DNA of 64,000 nt from Zygosaccharomyces rouxii (taxonomy: Eukaryota > Ascomycota > Saccharomycetes > Saccharomycetales > Saccharomycetaceae): positions 992,001-1,056,000 of the forward strand of contig NC_012992.1 in NCBI RefSeq assembly GCF_000026365.1. Direction: 5' to 3'. The notes below the pieces were generated by a model, which did not search any database, had not been told where the DNA came from, and saw only the letters and a list, made by a program, of their open reading frames with translations. This document shows, piece by piece, positions 19,601-29,640 of this stretch. Both the position numbers and the translations under genes were made by a program. Numbering within the stretch: the first letter of the stretch is position 1; each line of letters starts with the position of its first letter.

Positions 19601-22600
19601 ACCATCACAGATAGATAGTGTTCGTGAAAACAGTTGGATTCGGAAAGCCAGACAGAGGTTGTTGGAGAATTTCTCTACTTCTTGGATCAGTAGGTATCGT
19701 GAGGCTAGCATAAGCTTCTATGGCATGCCCCCTCGTATCGCTAAGCATCAAGACATTGAGAGCACTTATTATCTCTTCTCTGAAGATGTTGGTTCCAAGG
19801 TCGCTGGTTTGACTGTTGAAAATGTGGATATCAGCTTGGAACCGCCATCATTTCCGTTGGATAAATACGCGGATTTTATCTACCACTACGGTAAGAAAGT
19901 CCCCAAAGATACTGCCTATACTCTTTTATTGATGGCCCATTTGGCCATAAAGACGGATCTTTGGGAACTTAGAATGAGAGACTATCCATTGCCTGCAATT
20001 TCATTCCCCAATACATTTACCAAAGGTGACGTCGTTTTGGGGGAACGAATGCCAGATGATTACTCTTTGAGAACAGTTTATGTTCCGTTCGTTCCTGCCG
20101 CAGATACCATTGAACATCGTACCGTTGATTCCATTTACGGCACACACGTAATAAGGACGCTAAATTCGGTTAAGGTATATTTTAACATTACATCCAGTGT
20201 CCATTCTACCATTCCAGCAACTATTACCTGGGGTAAATCACTACAACCAGCATACGAGTCTTTGATGTTATGGTTTGACTTTTTGACAAGACCAAAAGAT
20301 GACCCTTCTCCAAAAATTGGGTTTTGGGATAAATTCAGATTTTTACTTCATGGTAGGTGGATTTATGAATTCTCCGACATCAGTGGTATTCAGTTAAACA
20401 TTAAAGGTTCTGGAAATCCCTACAAAATTGCAGATGACGGTGCTGGTCTTACCTTCTTTTGGGCTGGTGGAACTGTGCTCCGTCTCCATGATACCACGGA
20501 TAATAGGGACTTTTTGGTGATAGAATCCAAAAAGTTTCAATTAGCAGTAAGAGATTTTACAGAGCCCAATAAGTTTGATAAAGTTTACATGAATTTAGAT
20601 GGAGAGGTTGTTTGGAAATTAGGACTTGTTTTCGAAGAAGGTGATATACAAGACCCTGGTGAATGTCCTCGTACCGTTCCTTCTAGACCCCACTATGATA
20701 TTTCACTGAGAAACCCAGCTTATGCCAAAGATCTACAGGATTACGACGCTTATCGAGGGTTTAGAAGTGCATTTATTCATATGTCGCTTGGCGTATACTC
20801 AACTAGAAGGGACTCTGTTAATTGTCTTTACTTGGCACCTCACGCTGTTGCGCATTTTTTGGAATGGTGGAATTTGTTCCATACATATACTTCAGGGCCT
20901 ATTAGACAAGGACCACTTTTTAATGTATTTGAACCAGACACTGCAAAGTTCGGTAGATCTTTATTCACTGTCAAATATCAATTATCTCTAACACCGTTGG
21001 TTTTCACTCATGCGTATAGACACTACTCTGACTTAGGTGAAGGTAGCAATATTAGTTTTACTGGTCTTAAAGGTAAATTGAAAACTTTGAAGATAGATTT
21101 GCATCAAAAGAGAGTGAAACTTTTGCATACAAATGAGAGATTGAAGAAATCTAAGGCAATTTGGAGTTTTAAGATGTCTAAGGGAGAGATCGATTGCACA
21201 GAGGCGGATATAAGGATTTTGACCACCTCGTTCAAGCAGCCTGAAGTTGAAAAAGAAGCTGTGCCTGAAGTTGCAGAAGAAGTTGAGGACTTTCCGTCAG
21301 GTCAAGATCAAGGGGGTGCTTCGATGCATACTTTCGAATTGGAAGATACTGCATGGTTTGACTTGGAGGATTACGTTGATTTGGATCAAGTGACCCTTGA
21401 GTCTACTCAACCCTTAAGTTTAGAAGCTATACCATTAATGTATTCTCCAAGAATATCCTACTTCAGGAAGATAAACGATTCTGGTTATTTTGTAAAATAT
21501 CCATTTGGAGAAGAAAATTCTCACAAGTGTCTGATGGGTAAAGATGATTCTGAAAGTACTCAAAAACGTTTGGTTATTGACAGACATAAGGAAATTGAGC
21601 AAGAAATAAATGCAATTACTTCTAAACTAGAGGAAATGACAGGGGAAAGTGGTAACTTACAGACATACCATACGCAGTATCAATATCTCTCTCAAAAGCT
21701 TCACAAAGCGAAGCATAGGTTATTTATAATTGAGAACATCCTCGATGACTTGAGAAATTCAGCAAAAGAGTCTCGTTTGTTCCGTGGTGATGAGGATGAT
21801 GAAGCATCTAAGTTGAGCCGTTCCCGTTCTCAATATAGTAATCTTGATGAAGAGAATAATTACTGGTCTGATCCCGCCTTAGTGAGGTTGCATACTATTG
21901 AAACATTTAGAACAATGAGACGTGAGTCTTGTTTACAAATGGATTCAAGCTATGATAATAGATTTTTTGTTCACAATATTCAATTTAAAGTCAACAAAAA
22001 AGTTCGTCATAACTTGATGGAATATTTCACAAGTGCCTTTGAAAGGAAATCCATGAAATTTTTCCTGACTTACAAATCTGTCACTCTACTCAACGAACTA
22101 TTGGGTACAGCAATCTCCAATACTACTTCTTCCATAAGCCAGAATCCCCCAGATCTAGATGCTATAGTTTCGAATTCGGAATTTATGGAACGCTTTGAAG
22201 AGCTTATTAGGGAAGTTCCAAGTAGCCTGCTGGATTATTTGGATAGTTATCTAATTCGATTGATTTCACCACAATTACAAATTATGTCTGAAAATGAACC
22301 CAATGTAGCGGCACTACTATCTGCTAGGGATATTGAAGTTGGAATCATTGATGTCATTCAAGCGTTGGATGAATCAGGTGATAAAATGGTTATGGACGTT
22401 AACACACTTGTTGAAACAAGGGTGTGTGTTATTTCAAAGGACATCCAAGTTTTCACTCTTCTAAAAAATGATGTTTTAGCAAATGGAGGTGAAGGTGTTT
22501 ATAAAAACGGTTATGGTGTCAGAGATAAGGCTAAGTTATGGCCACCATGGATCCCAATGGAGGTTTGTTTTGATGGATCGCTTCTAGAAGAACATGTTTT

Positions 22601-24227
22601 CTTAAGAAGAAAGTCCATGTTCTTTACGTACACAATCCCCAATCCTCTGTTTTTCTCGGATAAGGAAATTCCAGGATTGTCCAGCAGTCCTACGTTCAGA
22701 ATTGGTTTCCCTGGGTTACTCATTACTTCAACATCACAGCAGTACTGTGCGATTTATAATATTGTGGAAGATCTTCTAGACTTTGGTGCTACTTTAGAGG
22801 AAAAAGTGGCCAAATTGGCCAATGTTATGTTAGCTGAAGAAGTGAAATACAATTTGCAGAAATTAGATACATCAGTGGTAACGAATCTACAGAGGAGAGT
22901 TAAAGAGCAGTATTATACTCGTGAATTTTTGAAGCTTCATGATGCTGCTACTTTTAGAAAGACTTCAAAACTTTTAACTCTTGAGATTCGAACTACTCTG
23001 TTGGAACTTTTTATCATTATGACTGCCATCAAGAAAAACTATGATAATTTAGTTAAAAGCCATAGGGCAGGTAGAAGTAGGTTAGAATGGCGTGTAGCTG
23101 CTGACGAGTTAATTTGGCAGATGTTCGATGATAAAAAGAAACCATTTACGACAATTGCTTTGAGTTCATCGACTTTCGTCCGTCATGAGGCTCTAGATGG
23201 TACTAACACTAATACTGTATCTCTATCATCGGTTCATGTTTTCAATCAGCAGGAAAATCCAACTTACGTTGAAATTGTAGTACCTTTCGATTCCCATCCT
23301 CGTTATTCGAAAGATGTACCCATGGTGGAAATTTCGTGGAAATTGGGACCCCCAGTAGGTGGTATTGGTGATCTACAAAAGATGGTGGTTAATTTACAAC
23401 CTATTAGGTTTAAGATAGATCATATTACCTCTGAAAAGTTTCTCAATTATTTATTCCCAAAGAATGATCGGAATATTGCTCCTACAAATACAGCTGTTTC
23501 TTCCAATGTTTCAGCCAATCTGAGTCCTGCTCGTTTAAAGCGGAATTTGAATGAAATGTCTTTCAGACAAACTGCTATGTCTACGGTGCTGGATATACAC
23601 GGTAATTTACGCAGTCACTCTCCAACTGGTGATTCTTTTGGTAATGTTGGCGCTAACAGTGGTGGTGGTAGTGACGGTGATTCGATAGAAGTGGCCACTT
23701 CTCCTAGTGGATCAGAGGAATCTAGTATCGGTAGAAAGGCTTCAAAGAAGATTGCTACACAATTGTTCGATCAGCCAGATGAGAATATAAGCGAGATGGT
23801 TAAAAGATCAGGTACCTTCTTCAATGTCGGTTCTGTTCATATCCAAAAATTGATAATGTCTGTTTGTTACAAAGGCTCACATCATCTTTTTACGGATGTA
23901 GATAATTTAACTGTTAGAGTGCCTCATCTAGACTATAAGAATAAATTATGGTCTAGAGATGAATTTTTGGCAGCTTTGAGAAAAGATATTACAAGGGTTG
24001 TATTGGGGCATTTGGGTAATATTATCGGTAATAAATTCATCCCACATAAGAAGGAAAATAAACTAAAGGCATCTATGGATATTTCACAGTTGTTAAATTG
24101 GGATAGCAGGGGGCATGGTTCGAAGGGGGCCCCCATTGGAAATAATCCTTCCTTCGAGGTCTCTGGAGATAGTATACCAGAGGAACCTATCGACGGAGAA
24201 GTAGGGATAGAACCTTTTTCAGGGTAG
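16641..24227 (+). CDS. FMP27: Bridge-like lipid transfer protein, Fmp27/Hobbit family
   Basis: Giant 2528-residue member of the Fmp27/YPR117W/Hobbit (BLTP2) family, related to Vps13. Family members form long hydrophobic grooves that carry lipids at contact sites, chiefly ER-plasma membrane. A single N-terminal membrane segment (about residues 13-35, LLFFLIAIGVQALLSVLITW) anchors it to the ER; the rest is beta-rich groove modules. An acidic Asp/Asn stretch lies near 425-440, a coiled-coil stretch near 1645-1710, and a disordered Ser/Gly-rich insert near 2280-2380 before the conserved C-terminal part. S. cerevisiae has two relatives (YPR117W and FMP27); position between TEL2 and MDR1 makes this the YPR117W locus. 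The symbol denotes the family. Confidence 0.9.
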   Translation: MIGMWSERLWDLCKTTLLFFLIAIGVQALLSVLITWAFRFTDAPVEKFSFRIFGKSIKAFRLRTSSFDLKIGNIHFSIGRKLGLFLEDVSVELRETKGNAQNSSKKKPDKSSSSFLTGDKIQFTIGSGMLTVLRWMLPFRIYVKNLVTMKYDGTTLRAELASMAIAKFSDKKLNAEVFLHAATHLESGASIHHIGYEFKVRLDQSRDECTDKMLVIIQNWSSYLRVSGVHIRVPSLLDPYAPNDSDSSKGSNGDRLEKFLETSGNLLKKFRAPVETVKVVDIKIENIMVEYENNAVITISNLQLLLEFVSVYSYGMNLEFLPSKKYLHRDLQLSITANSMVAEADDVSIVRIPLINAIIATDCISKLFQGVPLTKAKVLNTFNVIDPTVVVTMDQLLAILTFINGYKAAKASKIATREGEEDNYDDAVDDNDDNDNGVELEYSDTGIDEEKNFQTQKERTVEVLKQKLRIVPNIMLEFNISNFSATLQLSERDNLIFKIYNVQFLGYHQNENMTFIPDSTINDTFSRPELAYLERDPFMENLTNYLKIVGATLTFLSLPDEGEYNALSIPICGFERFDSFMDEVTDFSFNIHSTLRHFSFTLDSFDVFNKISEALIEIWLVKQEGDKIQSKGTEGQQRTLKGPSLVFDWSLKMRFKDVSFSMLLAGFLPRYLDPIELNGMNLSDFGRGCIFLVNEAFLNLGPKQKDCHILDSSLIRIIENPRGPQLTDTIVKFRDLKFTTNWDKETSLTLPCIHLKLDVNIIWFVFFVRSVFDHHFLRFKQNGDTSVEKVQSKPVKKSRKFDLKLDKITIELTLPQNTPLLLSFTGISFAAENRVLKVSSLSALVKSVYVKKFDVHIPLMDIRDFEIDLSGIQKKSFSIATSEVHFHTEYHFRFYVIVDNIISFFKSIKQIHLAFRNLADFHKLYPSQMMPRKLPSLQFFTKKFCVEVKDDPFEQELGLIFKVGVLEQKERLEKLKEFELLKGDYLTPSQIDSVRENSWIRKARQRLLENFSTSWISRYREASISFYGMPPRIAKHQDIESTYYLFSEDVGSKVAGLTVENVDISLEPPSFPLDKYADFIYHYGKKVPKDTAYTLLLMAHLAIKTDLWELRMRDYPLPAISFPNTFTKGDVVLGERMPDDYSLRTVYVPFVPAADTIEHRTVDSIYGTHVIRTLNSVKVYFNITSSVHSTIPATITWGKSLQPAYESLMLWFDFLTRPKDDPSPKIGFWDKFRFLLHGRWIYEFSDISGIQLNIKGSGNPYKIADDGAGLTFFWAGGTVLRLHDTTDNRDFLVIESKKFQLAVRDFTEPNKFDKVYMNLDGEVVWKLGLVFEEGDIQDPGECPRTVPSRPHYDISLRNPAYAKDLQDYDAYRGFRSAFIHMSLGVYSTRRDSVNCLYLAPHAVAHFLEWWNLFHTYTSGPIRQGPLFNVFEPDTAKFGRSLFTVKYQLSLTPLVFTHAYRHYSDLGEGSNISFTGLKGKLKTLKIDLHQKRVKLLHTNERLKKSKAIWSFKMSKGEIDCTEADIRILTTSFKQPEVEKEAVPEVAEEVEDFPSGQDQGGASMHTFELEDTAWFDLEDYVDLDQVTLESTQPLSLEAIPLMYSPRISYFRKINDSGYFVKYPFGEENSHKCLMGKDDSESTQKRLVIDRHKEIEQEINAITSKLEEMTGESGNLQTYHTQYQYLSQKLHKAKHRLFIIENILDDLRNSAKESRLFRGDEDDEASKLSRSRSQYSNLDEENNYWSDPALVRLHTIETFRTMRRESCLQMDSSYDNRFFVHNIQFKVNKKVRHNLMEYFTSAFERKSMKFFLTYKSVTLLNELLGTAISNTTSSISQNPPDLDAIVSNSEFMERFEELIREVPSSLLDYLDSYLIRLISPQLQIMSENEPNVAALLSARDIEVGIIDVIQALDESGDKMVMDVNTLVETRVCVISKDIQVFTLLKNDVLANGGEGVYKNGYGVRDKAKLWPPWIPMEVCFDGSLLEEHVFLRRKSMFFTYTIPNPLFFSDKEIPGLSSSPTFRIGFPGLLITSTSQQYCAIYNIVEDLLDFGATLEEKVAKLANVMLAEEVKYNLQKLDTSVVTNLQRRVKEQYYTREFLKLHDAATFRKTSKLLTLEIRTTLLELFIIMTAIKKNYDNLVKSHRAGRSRLEWRVAADELIWQMFDDKKKPFTTIALSSSTFVRHEALDGTNTNTVSLSSVHVFNQQENPTYVEIVVPFDSHPRYSKDVPMVEISWKLGPPVGGIGDLQKMVVNLQPIRFKIDHITSEKFLNYLFPKNDRNIAPTNTAVSSNVSANLSPARLKRNLNEMSFRQTAMSTVLDIHGNLRSHSPTGDSFGNVGANSGGGSDGDSIEVATSPSGSEESSIGRKASKKIATQLFDQPDENISEMVKRSGTFFNVGSVHIQKLIMSVCYKGSHHLFTDVDNLTVRVPHLDYKNKLWSRDEFLAALRKDITRVVLGHLGNIIGNKFIPHKKENKLKASMDISQLLNWDSRGHGSKGAPIGNNPSFEVSGDSIPEEPIDGEVGIEPFSG

Positions 24228-24788
24228 GAAAGATGACAAACGCTAGTATTGTACCATGATGTACTCTCATTGTTATTTATTCATAAAGCATATTGTCAAT
24301 TACCAATTCTGACAATTTTCCAATGTACTTGTATTTTTATGCGGAAATTTCCTGAAGTTCTGTCAATTTAACGAGCAAATCTAATGGATCTAAATATTCC
24401 GAAGCTGCACTTTACTTATTCTATCATATCCATATGTGTACTATTATAAGCATGTATAAAGCAAGTTTTTAAATATTTTTAATGAGTTAATGGGAATTTT
24501 GGCAGTAAATATAATTCAATTCCGTAATTCTTCAAAACTTCAAACATTACTTAGTAATATTATTGCGAATGATAGAAATTTCTATCTAGGAGTATTTTAT
24601 TCTCAGAAAATATTTTGTATTATTATAGTGTTGAACTCTGACCGATGGCACCGGGATATGAAAAAGCGAGAACGTTTTCAATATCATCTTATCAACATGT
24701 AATTAAACCTAGATCTCTAGGAACACAATAATATAGCATTTGAAAGAGCCATTACGGTTACACAGGGACCTTTCACCGATATTATTCC
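24228..24788. other. FMP27-MDR1 intergenic region, A/T-rich
   Basis: A 561-bp A/T-rich stretch. A 70-codon frame from an ATG at 24490 has no recognisable motif and a composition unlike the flanking genes, so I treat it as chance. No tRNA, snoRNA box pair or named promoter element is evident. Confidence 0.45.
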
Positions 24789-27647
24789 ATGTCATTCCTG
24801 GGTAGCCTTCGTCAGAAGGCTTCATTTTGGGATAAAATAGCAGAGAATTTTGCACCTTCCCAGACAAGAGATGAGAAGTTTAGAAATGAATATAAATTAC
24901 CTCTAGAGGAGAGTATTATAGATGATACCAATGCTGATTTGTCGTTCATCAGTGCGTACAGCAAATCTAAGGAGTTAAAGAAGAAAGAAGGTCAAGCGAT
25001 GGCCTATGTGTATTCTGGAAAGTTATTTTTGACTCCCCACTACTTAGTTTTTAGGGATGCTTTTGACAATTCATCATGCATAATGATTCTTAATGTTTCG
25101 ACGATAAAAAGGGTGGAGAGAGCACCATTTAGCTCATATGCATTATCATTAGTGGTTACTCTTTACTCCGGGACTCAGGTGCTTATTCAATTTATTGGAG
25201 TTCGTTACAGATCCGAACAATTTTGTGAACAACTAAAAAAGTGTTTAAAGGGAAATATCGACCACGCTAAAGCCCTGCCAACGTTTTTGGATTCATGTTA
25301 TTCTGAATTCTTGTTACGGAAGAATCTGCTACAGATGAAAGATATCAAGGCACCTGGTGGTGGTCTCGGTCAAAAATTCAAGTATCCTGGTCAGAATACA
25401 GTTGCAAAGGAGAAAGCTAAACTTAGATTGTGGTTCAATTATTTTAGAGAGAATGGTGCCAATTTAGCAATTGTAAAAAATTATACTTTTGAAAAGCTAA
25501 TTAGGGTTGGAGTCCCAAGCAGAATAAGAGGTGAGATATGGGAACTGTGCAGCGGGTCCGTTTATTTACGCCAACAAAGTCCTCATGAATTTCAAGAAAT
25601 CTTAGCCAAAAATGAAGGTAAGACTTCACAGGCGGTAGAAGAAATCGAAAAAGATTTGAAACGATCTTTGCCTGAGTATTCTGCTTACCAAACGGAGGAA
25701 GGTATTCAGAGGTTGAGAAGGGTTCTAACGGCATATTCTTGGAAAAACCCCGACGTTGGGTATTGTCAAGCTATGAATATCGTGGCCGCGGGACTTCTCA
25801 TATTTATGACTGAGGAACAAGCGTTTTGGTGTTTATCGAAATTATGTGATTGCTACGTGCCAGGTTATTACTCCAAGACAATGTACGGAACTCTGCTAGA
25901 TCAGAAAGTTTTTGAGGCCTTTGTCCAAGAAAAAATGCCAGTGTTATGGGAGCACATTGAAAAATACGATATTCAATTATCTGTAGTGTCATTGCCGTGG
26001 TTTTTGTCTTTATTTTTCACCTCAATGCCCCTAGAGTATGCTGTTAGGATAATGGATATCTTCTTCATGAATGGATCGAAGACACTTTTCCAGGTGGCCC
26101 TGGCCATCTTGAGGATCAATGGTGAGGATCTCTTAGAGGCAGAGGATGATGGTATGTTTATTGCTATCTTAAAAAATTATTTCCTTACTTTGGATAAGAG
26201 TTCACATCCTGAATCTGCGGACCCCAAATTTAGACAAATAACCAAATTCCAGGAACTTCTGGTGACAGCATTTAAAGAGTTCAACATTATTACCGAATCA
26301 ATGGTTACTCAGCATAGAAGCAAGTATCAGAATGGCATTTTACAAAATATTGAGACCTTTGTTAAAAAGACACAACTTCGTCACATGCCTAAGACCTTCC
26401 ATCTAGAAGAATTCGAATTATCCAACATTTATGATTTATTCTACCAAAGTATTGCAACTCACAAGATTGGCATGGGGACTGGATCGTCTAATATGGATTT
26501 CCCCGTTTTTGTTGGCTTTTTGGCAAAGTTCTGTGACTGGTGTAAGCCAAGTGATAGTGATAGAAACCCAACATATGTGGAACAGAAGAATGAATTTTTG
26601 AAAAGACTTTTTAAAAAATGGGATTCTAGTAAGACTGGTGAATTGACTTTGAATGATGTTGTTTATGGGTTGGATAAATTGGTGACGAACGATCTTTTAG
26701 AATCGATTAACTATTTTTTTTCATTGTATGATGGTGATGATGATGGTCAGTTACAACGTGAAGAAGTTTTACAAATCTCAGAAGGTCTGCTTTTCCTAAC
26801 GGATCCCTGGAAAACTGGGAAGTTCGTAGATGCATTAACCAAAAAATCTATTGAAGAAAGTATAGCTGAACAATTTGTCAAAGAGCATGGTGGAGAAGTG
26901 AAAATGAGCGACGTTCAACTACCCAGTGGTGTTACTATTGATGAGGAGAAGTTCAAAGCTGAGCAAAGTGAAAGATATTTACAAGCAGCTAGCAATTTTC
27001 TGCAGAGATCTTTTGAGTATGCGCAACCTGTCGAATTGGAGAAAGACATAAATTTAATTGACCTTTCCAATGATGACCAAGAGGGGGCAACAGAAAAAAG
27101 GGAATTCAACTCCTTGAAAGCAAATGCTGCTCTTGATCCTACACATCCCAAGGTGATTAATCTGGCTACTTTTAGAATGATCATATTAGCTGATGAATCT
27201 TACGAATTGCTCTTTTCACAAACTTTGAGAGATTCAATTCACACTTCCGAATCAGTCAATTCCTCTGATACAAAGAATAAGGCTCTTCGTAACATGTTTG
27301 ACGGGATCATTGCAGATGGTAGAAGAGTTGCAGAATCGGTACGTCGTCGTGTAGATTCTGTCGCTACAAAGGGTAGTATTGCTTCAACAGAGAGTAACAG
27401 TAACCAAACCACTCACAGCAATGCTGTCTCTGCTGTTAGTGGTAATGCTCAAGAAAAGACTGAAGATTTGGATGATTTCACTACAGAACAACCCGGTGAA
27501 CATGAAGAATTATTGAGTAATTCGTGGATTGAAATGGGTGACACCGGTGATGATAGCTTAAAGCAGAGTAGACCATTGAGATCGATTCAACCAAACCCAG
27601 TAGAAAGTGAAGATAATCAACCTGATCTCATAGAATTCGAAACATAA
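24789..27647 (+). CDS. MDR1: TBC-domain Rab GTPase-activating protein
   Basis: Relative of S. cerevisiae Mdr1/Gyp2 (YGR100W, 950 residues), a cytosolic GAP for Ypt/Rab GTPases such as Ypt6. The 952-residue product has an N-terminal GRAM domain (about 45-150), a TBC domain (about 235-450) with the arginine finger in [11 protein letters not shown] and the glutamine finger in YCQAMN, and a C-terminal EF-hand ([12 protein letters not shown], near 655) that suggests calcium binding. The C-terminal 150 residues are Ser/Thr/acidic and probably disordered. The ATG at 24789 gives the conserved start. Neighbours TEL2/YPR117W and PCP1 match the ancestral order. Confidence 0.93.
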   Translation: MSFLGSLRQKASFWDKIAENFAPSQTRDEKFRNEYKLPLEESIIDDTNADLSFISAYSKSKELKKKEGQAMAYVYSGKLFLTPHYLVFRDAFDNSSCIMILNVSTIKRVERAPFSSYALSLVVTLYSGTQVLIQFIGVRYRSEQFCEQLKKCLKGNIDHAKALPTFLDSCYSEFLLRKNLLQMKDIKAPGGGLGQKFKYPGQNTVAKEKAKLRLWFNYFRENGANLAIVKNYTFEKLIRVGVPSRIRGEIWELCSGSVYLRQQSPHEFQEILAKNEGKTSQAVEEIEKDLKRSLPEYSAYQTEEGIQRLRRVLTAYSWKNPDVGYCQAMNIVAAGLLIFMTEEQAFWCLSKLCDCYVPGYYSKTMYGTLLDQKVFEAFVQEKMPVLWEHIEKYDIQLSVVSLPWFLSLFFTSMPLEYAVRIMDIFFMNGSKTLFQVALAILRINGEDLLEAEDDGMFIAILKNYFLTLDKSSHPESADPKFRQITKFQELLVTAFKEFNIITESMVTQHRSKYQNGILQNIETFVKKTQLRHMPKTFHLEEFELSNIYDLFYQSIATHKIGMGTGSSNMDFPVFVGFLAKFCDWCKPSDSDRNPTYVEQKNEFLKRLFKKWDSSKTGELTLNDVVYGLDKLVTNDLLESINYFFSLYDGDDDGQLQREEVLQISEGLLFLTDPWKTGKFVDALTKKSIEESIAEQFVKEHGGEVKMSDVQLPSGVTIDEEKFKAEQSERYLQAASNFLQRSFEYAQPVELEKDINLIDLSNDDQEGATEKREFNSLKANAALDPTHPKVINLATFRMIILADESYELLFSQTLRDSIHTSESVNSSDTKNKALRNMFDGIIADGRRVAESVRRRVDSVATKGSIASTESNSNQTTHSNAVSAVSGNAQEKTEDLDDFTTEQPGEHEELLSNSWIEMGDTGDDSLKQSRPLRSIQPNPVESEDNQPDLIEFET

Positions 27648-27824
27648 TTTTACAATTGGATACCTCATTAAATTTAACATCGATCTTATACCTTCATCGT
27701 CTTGTCATGTGACGCTTTTTTTTCTCTTGGACATCGTCATTACTTTGTGATGGCAGAACTTGTTGAAGTATCGCTGCCTACACTGCAGACACTGACAATA
27801 TTCAAACAGATTAGAACTTTAATC

Positions 27825-28841
27825 ATGATTGGTATCGGTGGAGCCTCTAGTCGCTTCATTAGGTCTTTCAATAACCCGTTTTTTACATCCAATTATGCTC
27901 GACTACGTTCTACTATACAGAAACCATTAATGGCATCACTGATCCAACCTAAAAGCATATTGAACTTTTCACGTCCAATTCGAAACGTTGTTGGTGGCAA
28001 GAGGTTTTTTACTCAAACAAGTTTATTGAAATCTTTCACTGGCGAGTCTGGAGATAGATACGTGCGTTTAAATCGCTTCCAACAGTTTCAACCAGGTGGT
28101 GGACAGGGATCCAATTCGTTGACGGGATTAACATTGTTTGCATTGGCACTTATGACAGGTATTTATTTTGTGAGTCCCTATCTGTTTACATATGTACCGC
28201 CATTCACATATTTTAGACGAAATCCTAGTCATATGGTATATGGTATATTGGGGTTAAATTTAGCGGTATTTGGATTATGGCAATTCCCACGTTATTGGAG
28301 ATTCCTACAGAGGTATATGTTATTGGAAAAGAACTACGTCTACAGTAAGTGGTCACTCATTGGAAGTGCATTTTCACATCAAGAATTTTGGCATTTAGGT
28401 ATGAATATGTTAGCGCTATGGTCATTTGGTACATCCTTATCCTATATGATTGGTGCGTCGAACTTTTTTTCACTTTATATGAATTGTGCCATTTCTGGTT
28501 CGTTATTTTCACTTTGGTATCCCCGTATTGCAAAAATAATGTTAATGGGACCTAGTTTGGGTGCAAGTGGAGCCCTGTTTGGTGTTATGGGGTGCTTCTC
28601 ATTTTTGATACCCAATGCCCAAATTTTACTGTTCGTTTTCCCTATACCTGGTGGTGCATGGATTGCGTTTTTAGGTAGTACAGTTTGGAATGCCGCCGGT
28701 TGTTTCCTTAGATGGGGTTCATTCGATTACGCTGCACATTTAGGTGGATCGGTCATCGGTGTACTCTATGGATGGTACATCGCTCAACAGTCAAAGAAAA
28801 GAAGAGAACGCCAATTGCAAGGATCTCATAGATGGTTTTAA
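27825..28841 (+). CDS. PCP1: Mitochondrial rhomboid protease
   Basis: Inner-membrane rhomboid serine protease that processes cytochrome c peroxidase (Ccp1) and Mgm1, so it affects mitochondrial fusion and mtDNA upkeep. From the ATG at 27825 the protein has 338 residues (346 in S. cerevisiae), with catalytic S248 in GASGALFG and H305 in DYAAHLGG; the shift of 8 from S256/H313 is constant. Rhomboid motifs SAFSHQEFWHLGMNML and six or seven membrane segments are present. The N-terminus is a basic, Ser-rich mitochondrial presequence (MIGIGGASSRFIRSF). The frame extends to a TTG at 27702 and an ATG at 27750; the latter would add 25 residues containing acidic positions, a poorer presequence, so I prefer 27825 with some doubt. 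Confidence 0.92.
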   Translation: MIGIGGASSRFIRSFNNPFFTSNYARLRSTIQKPLMASLIQPKSILNFSRPIRNVVGGKRFFTQTSLLKSFTGESGDRYVRLNRFQQFQPGGGQGSNSLTGLTLFALALMTGIYFVSPYLFTYVPPFTYFRRNPSHMVYGILGLNLAVFGLWQFPRYWRFLQRYMLLEKNYVYSKWSLIGSAFSHQEFWHLGMNMLALWSFGTSLSYMIGASNFFSLYMNCAISGSLFSLWYPRIAKIMLMGPSLGASGALFGVMGCFSFLIPNAQILLFVFPIPGGAWIAFLGSTVWNAAGCFLRWGSFDYAAHLGGSVIGVLYGWYIAQQSKKRRERQLQGSHRWF

Positions 28842-28884
28842 CGTATTTTTTTTTCGTTCCTCGTATGTGTTAATATTTATCCCA

Positions 28885-29400
28885 TTAATCTCTATTATCT
28901 AAAAATTCCTCTCTAACGATAAAATATCCATCTTTACGCATACTAGCTCTGCTTGTACTATCCCAAGATCCACTAATTTCCGCAAGTTCGGAGTTCTTGC
29001 CGCTATTCGCCCTAACAATAAGATCTCCATAACTCAAAGTTGCATTTTCTCTTGGTAAAAGTCTTGCATATTTGACATTCAGTGAATCGTCTAAATCTGT
29101 GTCATGCAAAATGTTGATAAATGAAATCTGTTCGCTTAAATTCCTTTGAATTCTTTCAATATCGGCACCTTTCGTAGGCAATCCTGACAGTTTTAAAAGT
29201 TTTAGAACAGTTTCTCGAGGTGGAACCGGTAATTCACGATCTTTAGCTCTTTCAGACTGCGTTAGAAATTCATTAGCAGAGATGGTGTCCTTGAAGATGT
29301 ATTCCTTGATTTCATCCAACGATTGAAACTTTGGGCCGAGTGTTGGTTTAGAAGAATATGCTCTAACACATTTTGCCACCCTGGGAAAAGTCTGAAGCAT
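28885..29400 (-). CDS. GTF1: Mitochondrial GatFAB amidotransferase subunit F
   Basis: Fungal-specific subunit of the mitochondrial glutamyl-tRNA(Gln) amidotransferase, which converts Glu-tRNA(Gln) to Gln-tRNA(Gln) with GatA and GatB. The 171 residues (183 in S. cerevisiae YGR102C) begin with a mitochondrial presequence (MLQTFPRVAKCVRAYSSK), followed by a GatC-like segment (KLLKLSGLPTKGADIERIQRNL region) and a conserved end (RASMRKDGYFIV). It is convergent with PCP1, stops separated by only 43 bp, and divergent from NOP7 across 240 bp. No catalytic residues are expected in this subunit. Confidence 0.9.
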   Translation of the reverse strand: MLQTFPRVAKCVRAYSSKPTLGPKFQSLDEIKEYIFKDTISANEFLTQSERAKDRELPVPPRETVLKLLKLSGLPTKGADIERIQRNLSEQISFINILHDTDLDDSLNVKYARLLPRENATLSYGDLIVRANSGKNSELAEISGSWDSTSRASMRKDGYFIVREEFLDNRD

Positions 29401-29510
29401 CTATGTAATTGATAAACCCACGAGAATATGCTTAAAATCCAATTTTAATCAACGAGATGACTCTAATTTCATCTTTGATTACGTTTTTAACACGATCGTT
29501 AGAAATTATA

Positions 29511-29556
29511 CCGAAAATTTTTCAATCCGCGATGAGATGAGATGAGATGAGATGAG
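29511..29556 (+). promoter_or_regulatory. RRPE and PAC elements of NOP7 with GATGA array
   Basis: The reverse complement of 29511-29524 reads TGAAAAATTTTCGG, an exact ribosomal RNA processing element (TGAAAAATTTT). Five bp on, GCGATGAG at 29529-29536 is a perfect PAC motif and runs into five tandem GATGA units (29531-29555). The pair lies about 105-130 bp before the NOP7 ATG, the usual position in ribosome-biogenesis genes, where Stb3 (RRPE) and Dot6/Tod6 (PAC) act. The binding proteins are inferred from S. cerevisiae. Confidence 0.75.
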
Positions 29557-29640
29557 CTTGAGATGGGCTACTAAGTACAACTCTTGATTCTATAGAGAAT
29601 ACGAATAATAAACACCTTTTGGTAATCTAAGCAGCTCAGG

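Noticed and set aside
24490..24702. 70-codon open frame between FMP27 and MDR1
   Set aside because: A/T-rich, no motif, no known syntenic gene; likely chance.
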